Positions 38,901-47,900 of a DNA stretch of 64,000 nt are shown in pieces. Numbering within the stretch: position 1 is the first letter of the stretch; each line of letters begins with the position of its first letter. Source of the DNA: Latrodectus hesperus (lineage: Eukaryota > Arthropoda > Arachnida > Araneae > Theridiidae); NCBI GenBank assembly GCA_037975125.1, contig CM075850.1, positions 124,395,557-124,459,556 of the forward strand. The letters are read 5' to 3'. The notes under the pieces were generated by a model. That model was given only the letters and a program-made list of their open reading frames with translations, was not told where the DNA came from and made no database searches. Both the position numbers and the translations under genes were made by a program.

Positions 38901-41900
38901 AAGACATCCTACTACCAATAATCTAATACTTTTTAAAAAAGCGAAGGCTGTAGCCCGCAAGATTCGCCGGCAAAGTCAAAGGGACTCTTGGATACGATAT
39001 ACATCAAATATTACCTCTAGCACTCCTAGCAAACTTGTTTGGAAAAAGGTGAAAGCAGCTAATGGCTTGTACCAAGAATTCTCTTTCCCGATATTGACTA
39101 CTAACACTGCAGTTTATTCTTCTCCCGAGGATGTAGTTAATAAAATTGGCGAAGCATTTTCTAGTGTGTCCAAATCTGACTCTTACACACCTTTTTTCCA
39201 AGAGTATAAGAGTCGTACTGAGCAGATCAACATAAATTTTAATAATTCTGAGCAGTTACCTTACAACTACGAATTTCACATGTATGAGCTACAAAAGGCT
39301 CTATCCAAGACCCATAATACCAGCCCAGGTCCCGATGGAATTACTTATCAAATGCTCCGCCATCTAAGACCAGTCTCTCTCACAAATATTCTGTTCCTCT
39401 TCAACAGAATCTGGCAGGAAAATACTTTCCCTTCTATGTGGCAAGAAGCAATAGTCATCCCCATCCTAAAACCAGGAAAAGACCCTAAAGACCCATTAAG
39501 TTATCGTCCTATAGCCTTAACAAGCTGCCTTTGTAAAACGATGGAACGCATGGTAAATAACCGTCTTGTTTTTTACTTAGAAAACAATAGGTGTATACCT
39601 CAGCAGCAAAGTGGCTTCCGTCAGGGTAGATCTACGTTAGACAATATTATTAATTTGGAAAATGACGTTAGAACTGCTTTCGTTCGTAGGAACCATCTTG
39701 TATCAGTATTTTTAGATATTGAGAAGGCCTATGATAGAACCTGGCGCTATGGTATTATTCGGACCTTACATGGTTTTAATCTCCGTGGTAACCTACCACT
39801 TTTTATTCAAAACTTCCTACAAAAAAGAAATTTTAAAGTGCGCATTGGGTCTGTTTTATCTAGATCCTTTGTCCAAACTGAGGGCGTCCCTCAGGGTAGT
39901 GTACTTAGTGTAACATTATTTATTGTTTTTATTTCCAAGGTTTTATCTATATTACCTTCTTGTATTAAAAGTACACTTTACGTAGATGACTTACAGATTT
40001 CCTGTCAAGGTTCAGATATACATTCAATTGAACGACAACTACAGATGGCTGTAAATCAAATTACTGACTGGTGTGACAAAAATGGCTATACCATTTCACC
40101 AAGTAAGAGCAGTTGTATTCATTTTTGTAGGAAACGTGGCCTTCATCCTGATCCCAATATCCAACTTCAGGAGGTATCCATTCCTGTTGTTAATGAGATA
40201 CGATACCTTGGGGTAATTTTTGATAACAGACTTACCTTCTTGCCCCATATATTACATTTGCGCAAAAAGTGCGAAAGATCTCTTAACATACTAAAAGTTC
40301 TTTCCAATACTTCTTGGGGTGCTGATCGAACCTCATTGTGCAGAATATACCAGTCTATCATATTGTCCCGTATCGATTATGGCAGTGTGGCTTATGGTTC
40401 AGCTTCAAAGTCTGCCCTAAAATGGTTAGACCCAATTCATCACGCTGCACTTCGTATCTGTAGTGGAGCGTTTCGTACCTCACCTGTCGACAGTCTCTAT
40501 GTTAACTGCAACATACCTCCTTTAAAACTACGACGCATTAAGCTTTCCCTTAATTATTATTTCAAGAGTTTTTCTACTCTAAACCATCCACTAAGGTTTG
40601 CAAAAGTTGACTCTACGTTAAAGAGACTTTTTAACGCTCGCCCTTCTTGCACTCCTCCCTTTTATGCTAGGATTCAACCTCTTATAGAGGAAGCTAATCT
40701 TCATTTAACTCCAGTCGAGATTGCTGACTACAATAGTATTCCCCCATGGGATTTTCCACAAATATGCTGTCTAAACAATTTTTCTCTGTTTAGCAAAGAA
40801 CATACTGCTCCCATAATTTTCAAACAAATTTATGGTATTCATCGGAATCAATTTCATGATTACTTCCCAGTCTTTACTGATGGATCAAAAACAGAAAGAC
40901 ACGTCGGCTGTGGCATAGTTTACGGCACTAATATCTATAGCTATTGTCTTTCGTCAGTCTGTTCTATTTACACTGCTGAAATTGTTGCCATTTTGAAAGC
41001 TCTTAACATAATCAAGTGCTCTCGCAGCCGCAAATTCTGCATTTATACTGACAATATGAGCATTATGAAACAGCTTAATTTTTCTCAACATTTTCATCCC
41101 CTGATTAATAAAATCTTAGTTTTGTTAAATGAAATGTCTCGTAGTGGTTTCGAAATATTGTTTTGCTGGATACCTAGTCATGTCGGTATTGCTGGCAATG
41201 AATTAGCAGACTTAGCTGCTAAAGAAGGTAAAGACCCTATAGACCAAGCAATCCCTTATACAGATATCAAGCATTCAATCTCTGTACATACGCATTCTAT
41301 TTGGCAGAACTCTTGGAATACGCAAGTAACAAATAAACTTTTCTGTGTTAAACCTCACATTCGGAACTGGAGTAATATATCATACAGACGTGCTGACGTT
41401 ATTTTATCCAGACTTCAAATTGGTCATACTCGTTTGACACATAGTTACATTTTATTTAAGGAACCTGCACCTCTGTGTTCGAGTTGCAAAATAGTTTTAA
41501 CTATATATCATATCTTAATTGAATGTCCAAATTTTAACCATCTTCGTCTTACCTTTTTCCACAACACTGTTTTAAATTTACTGGACTTGATTGGGGAAAT
41601 ACCTCATCCAAATCTCTTTGCTTTCTTAAGGACTATCAGAATTTTGCACTGCTTATAACGCATTCTCTTTACTCCAAAAAAAAAATTTTTTTTTTAATAA
41701 GATTCAAATTTATAATCTTTTACTGCAATAAACTTGTTTGCCAATTTTATAATGTATATTTTATTCTAATTTCAAAAATTTTTTAACCTTTCGCTCGGCG
41801 CAGTATGTCCTTTTTGGATTTTGCGCCAGAAAAAAGACAATCAATCAATCAATCAATCGACAAGTGAATCCGCCTTTTGTTAAGAGAAAATCCCTCCGTT

Positions 41901-44900
41901 AAGGCTATAATACGCAATGGACATTACAAATGGGTAAAAACCTAACAGCAGCTTTAGGTTGTCTACTAATTGCTTTCAAAGCAACGCGATTGTAATGTCA
42001 TAATTGTACCGCAGAATTAGACATCTTGTTCAAACCCTCGATCATTCACTCAGGACTTCGATTGAGTTGTTGGCGAGCTCAAAATTTATCCCAGATTTAG
42101 ACCTTCGTAAGGGTTTGGAATTTAATTTAACTTCAAGGGGGTTTCGGTTGAACAAAAGCAAACTTCAGAAGTTCAAATTAAGTTTGCTCGGATTATCCTT
42201 TATATGCAAAAAGTATCAAAGTGAAACTCAATCGCAACAAACTATGAATATGCAACTTACGAAATGCGATCTTGTTCTGGTATTGCGATTGCTGACGTCA
42301 CCAAGGCATTCTCTATACTTCATAAAAAAACTATTGCAATTTATCATTGAAGATGAATGAGTTTGTCTATGCATTGTTGCAAATCCAAGTCAAACTCTTT
42401 GTTAACTGCTTATACGAAATCTTCTAACTGCTGTCTTTTTGTACTCGTAAATCATGTTACCAAGTGTATATGCTTATTTAAGCAAGTTGATTTACCCTAA
42501 TCGATTTAGCGAATCTCACGTGGTTTTATCAGTACAATGCACATTTCATTGTGTTATAACTTCAGCAAATGAAAATCTCATAACTTAATCAAAAAGACTA
42601 ATATTTTTTAATCTCTTCAGCCGAAAACATGGAACGTGTGATTATAAGCAGCAACTCGCCTTTGTGTCTGGTCACCATGCACCAGCAATGGATAACTTGA
42701 ATGCCACATATCAGCTTCAACAGAGTAATATTCAAGGAGACAATATTACGAGCCAAAGCTTGGTATGATTTTGACTTTTTCTTTCAGATAAGAGTTACCC
42801 CAACGTTTTATGTGTACTCTAACAAGATCTTCTGCACTTAATTATATCCTTAGCAAAATAACAAATTCTTTATTTGTGAGTTATTAATAAAATTATAATA
42901 ATTTCTATGCTCACTAAACACTGCATACTTAAATGAAATTTATAATGAAAATTTTAATTATGTAATAAATTTTATTTAATAAAAAGAAACTTTAGTTTAT
43001 GAATTCTGAAATAACCTTTACATTTATCAAACTTTTGTTGATAATAAACTCCATTAGGGTTATGACATCTTGATACCATTCTAAACTCCTATTCATAAAC
43101 ATTGAAAACAGAAATTACAAAGAAGTTTTCTAGCAGCACGAATCAAAAATGATTTTAATAAAGTGGGGTTTTTTCTCTATAGTCAATATTTTCACTGCAG
43201 GAAAAATTTGATCAGAACACATATAATTCCAAGCTTCTGTACTAGGAATTTCCATCCAAATCAAACTTGGGAATCCCAAATTGAAGCACAGAATGATAGC
43301 CATTAAAGTACGTGTTTGATTAGATTTTTATTTCACAAAAATTTCATTCGATAGGTTTTAATGATAGTTAATTCAAATAATTTCTAGATAGTTGAAAAAA
43401 ATGCCATCTAGACAAGACAAAATTTTCCGAAATTAGAAAAAAACGTGTTAAAAACAAAGTTAGCATTTGACATAAGAGTATGAAATATCAAACAGAGCCT
43501 GTGTGGAAGAATGCTTATCAAAAACTATTTAAAACTCATCAACAATAAACCTAACAGTACAATAGAGTCGAAATAACTTTGCCACTTCATGTACTGTTTA
43601 TTGGCAATATTTGAAAGCTCGTAAATTAACAGAACAAAAATGACTCGTAACTCTCCACTGCTTTTGCTGTAATGTCAATACTTAAATGTAGCGTCCCTAG
43701 CCTGAGGCTTAACTGTTACCTCTTTGATTTGTATTTCATATCTTTTGTCTTCTGTCTCGAATGTGGACGTTTGTAATGACTTGTAAATATATTTTGTAAA
43801 CATTAATCTTGACTGAAATAAATCTTAAGAAAAACGAGAATAGGTAGACAAACTAAACCGAATAAAAATGAAATAAAGTGAATTTAAGCAGATAGTCAAT
43901 TTTCTGACTTTCCCGAATTTAATTACAACTGATCGTCTGCCTTCAGACGTATCTCAATCGTGTTACACGAATTTATTTTTAAAGAGCAGAAAAATATACT
44001 ATACTCGCACATTTCTCCTATGTTAAGTAAATTAATTTTATTGCAAATATAATTTTGCTTCTACAAGACTTTAAAAAATTTATACTATTGATGCGAAGTG
44101 CATTCCATAAAAACTGAGCTATTTTTTGTTTTGTAGTAAGGAATGAATTTAAGAAAGTTTAGACTAATTTTCAAAAATACTAACTTAACATTTCATAAAT
44201 ATTGTAAATGAAACTATTCCATTTTCTTAATTTAGTGTTTAAAAAAAACAATTCGTTTAACAATTTGCAATGGAAATGAGTGATTCAAAGTTAAAATCAA
44301 TATGTTGCGCTGTACAATTTCCACTATCATTTAGTAAAAACATTTTAAATTTTAAGATAAACTTGCTGTAAAATGATGAGTCAACAATTGTGTCAGAAGA
44401 AAATGCTTCTGGCAGAACTGGCCTCTAAGTAAGACCAACAGAAAATGTAAAGAGGGATCTAAATGTTTTTACAATATTTCAAAAAAATTGAACATCCTAT
44501 TCAAAGACAGCGGCATAAAATAAACTTTGAAAATGTCGATATTTTACTATGTGATTTTACCATATTCGTTCCAAGTGAACCCTTCATTTTAAGTCAAAAA
44601 ATATTGCAATATTAAAATCTTGCGACATCTTTTTTTTTTACTCGAAATTTTGCATTACTAGTTTTCTGGAACACTTTGAGATTGTAGGGAAAGCTCAGTA
44701 GCAGTAAGTTTAAAAATTTACAACAAGTTGACGTTATTTCTGTAGTGTTGTTAAACTCCAGTTTTTAGTAAGTCTCTTTTTTATTTATGTTAAAAAATGA
44801 ATTAATCGATATCATTAGATAAGCTGGGGAAACCTTTAGAAAAACGGATTTATTGTGAGTAAATGCATTTCTTAAATTGTTTTATTGTTTTTATGGAACA

Positions 44901-47900
44901 CCGTTTGTATCTGCAACATAGTATTTGCTAATAGAATCTGAAGATTTCTGTACTTCTCACACTTTTCCTGACTTTAAGGATTGGAAGTTCAGACTAAAGC
45001 TAAGAATTTATTTTCTTAACACTCAATAGGGTAGTTTTGAATTGACAGCACACAAATTTTTAAGAACATTATACCCATACTTTATTTCTAAAAAATTTCT
45101 ATTTCAGCGTATACGTAGTGGTGGAAGAGAAAAAATACCGGAAAACCAATTTTTTCCTAACTCTGCAGAAACCAATTACGAAAAACCGAGAGGTAAAAAA
45201 TTTATAGTTATTAAAAATGTGTAAATTTGCATTTCCGAAATAAGATGCGACAGCTAAAGATTCAAAATTTCGGAATAAATACTGAATTGAAAAAACTTTA
45301 AGCGAGCAATATATATAAATACAATATCTAATAATAATTTAGCTATTTTTTAAATAGGCAATATATTGAAACATGTAATTTTGTAGAAAATTTATAGTTT
45401 ATAAAATTTATTTCATTAGTTGAAAGAGATTCTTTAAACAAGGGTCTTGTTCATACCTCGACAAAATGTTTCATTTGTGAAATAAAAAGCGCACTGTTGT
45501 AGGATGAATAGTTATCACGTTATCAATTTAAGAGTTCCATTCCCATTAGATGCAACTGACAATTGACTGGTTAGTTTTCTGGATTCGGTTTCTACCTTTG
45601 ATATGGATATTTGAATCAAATTTAAAATCTACTTTTAAGCAAAAATCTTGGTAAAATTAAACCTAAAAAATGAACCACGGAGGAACAACTAAATAGAAAA
45701 ATTGCAATCAAAATAAAGAAATACAAAATTCTTAAAGAATTACATTTTTGCTATATGGCAGCCAAATGGTTAGCGCTCTGGCCTATGGTTCACCAGTTCG
45801 TAGGCCGAAATTCCACCTTGGTAATAGCGCTCTTGCCTTCGGTTCAACAGTTCGTGGGTTCGAATCCCACCTTAGGCATGGATGTTTGTAGTGGTTCGGA
45901 ATCCACTTTAAACCGTAAGTCCCGGTCTAATTAGCCTTAGTGTGCAAAAAATGACAGTTGAGCGACAAAGAAACCAAACCATCCACCTTGGTAATTGTTC
46001 GTAATGACTCGGATCCCAATTTAGACTGTCTTGTTTGGAAAGACCGTTGACGAATGAAAAACCATATTAAACCTTGTCTCAAGCTTTTTACCAAATATAA
46101 CACTAATCTGGCTCCTGAGACTAATATAAATATAACATAAACTGTTAAAAAGGTGATTTCAAGAAGATTATTTGTTATCAAATATCGTGAAGCTGAAACT
46201 TTTTGAAAATAACGTTTTACGTTAATACAATGAACATTTTAATAGGTATCTAAAGATTTTGATAAGTTTTCAAACAAATTTGCATTCTTGATATTTCTAT
46301 GTTGATTGAAGAAAATGCCTGTCTATAAAATGTATCATTAGATATTCAAATCATAGGAAACCTTTTCTAAAATGTCTGAAATTAATTACATCACACAAGA
46401 ACACAGCATCTATGAACTCTAAAATGTTTTTGCTATCTAAAAAGCGGTTAGAATCTTATATTAAATAGAGAGAGACCTTAAAATAAATATTAAGTTCTGA
46501 AATCTTTAATATATATAATGTTGATGCACTAAATGGTTCATTTCTGTGAACTATTTCTACAATGACTGTGTTATTATCATTGAGATTTCTTTTAATTACA
46601 GCTTAAAATTTCGATAGTTTAAATGAAGCACTTTCCAAAAAAAAGTTTTCATTAGAAGGGGATTTTTCTTTCCTTCAGAAACTAGTTTTTTACATAAATT
46701 CCTTACTGGAAGTATACAACAGAATGAGCTTCATTCTTAAGTGCAATTTTTTTATATAATTTTGTGTACGCAAAATATTTTAAACACAATTCCATGAATT
46801 AAACTTCCTCAATGAAACTCGTACGTCATAAAATTATATATTAGAATATCACTTTCTCCTGAGATTTTCGGTTTAGTTATGTAAAATTCTTTTTTATAAC
46901 TTTATCACATATTGTTATGAATAAGTGAACATTTTGATAGAATATTTTTTATTGATAGAATAATTCATGTATTTTTGTATACACTATTTCCCATACACTA
47001 TTTCCTTCCACTTTTAAGTAGTAATTGTTACCACTTCAGAGATTCATGTACTACTTTGGTTTGTATGTTTGTAGTGCTTCGAAATCCACTTTAAAATGTA
47101 GGTTCTGGTCTAATTAGCCCTTTTGCTCAGCAGTCATCCAGTGAATGACAGACCAAACCATCGCAAATATAATCAGTATATATTAGCAATTATAAGCATT
47201 TCCCCTTCGAACACTTTTTCCTTTACCATTTGTGAATGCTATAAATTGAACAACTACTTCGCAAACATTAAAGACCGAAGTTATATTTACTTTTGGTGTT
47301 TGTTCGACGTTTTACTCGATGAGATAAAGGGGAATGAACGGTTTTAACATCAATATTAAGTACATCAAAGAAAAACGCGCAACATTTTATATTTTCTATA
47401 TGTTTATTAATTTCTAAGCAAATACGTTTTAAGTCTTCTATGTTTATGGACAATAAAAGATGTATAAAAGTAAGGTTTCATATATTATAATTATCTAAAT
47501 TGTGACACAAATGCTTATCCATGATCTGTAAATCGAAATAGCAACCAAATGGTTAGGGCTCTAGTCTTCGAGGTTTGAATCTTAACTTAAGCACGGATAT
47601 TCATAGTGGCGCGTAATCGTCTATAAACTATAAGCCATAGCATCTATAGCGTTCTATAATAAGCATCTATAGCGTTCTATTCAAAACTTGAAAGCCGTGT
47701 GACAAACCAAACCATGGTTTGAAAGCCATCTATAAAGTATGTTTGATGTGTATTCAACAGGCACACATCTACTTGGAATGAAGAGTACTGGGTTAATGAG
47801 GGTATACGATATTAAGGTATTTTTGAGGGTATGGCGTTTCCATCCGACTTCCTTCAGGGCTCGGTAGCCTCCCTTTAGTCACATACCTTAAGAACCTCAG

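Larger units (their letters stand above)
36308..41857 (+). mobile_element. Intact I/jockey-like LINE with RNase H
   Basis: A 5.55-kb element: 5' UTR (36308-36865), ORF1 (36866-37984), ORF2 (37984-41658), 3' UTR with AATAAA near 41728, a terminal stem-loop (41797-41827) and a (CAAT)n tail (about 41838-41857). Both ORFs are open and all visible catalytic residues are present. The 14-bp target duplication is perfect, so the insertion is recent and the copy may be active. It sits in receptor intron G-H in the same orientation as the gene. The endonuclease-RT-RNase H order points to the I group rather than classic jockey, which usually lacks RNase H. Confidence 0.95.

Noticed and set aside
36308..41857. 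Reading the LINE as a classic jockey element.
   Set aside because: A complete RNase H follows the reverse transcriptase, which typical jockey elements lack; I-group placement fits better, though a phylogeny is needed.
42004..42360. 118-codon frame upstream of exon H as a possible exon.
   Set aside because: No splice sites in phase, no domain, and it aligns with decayed non-coding sequence at 63100-63390.
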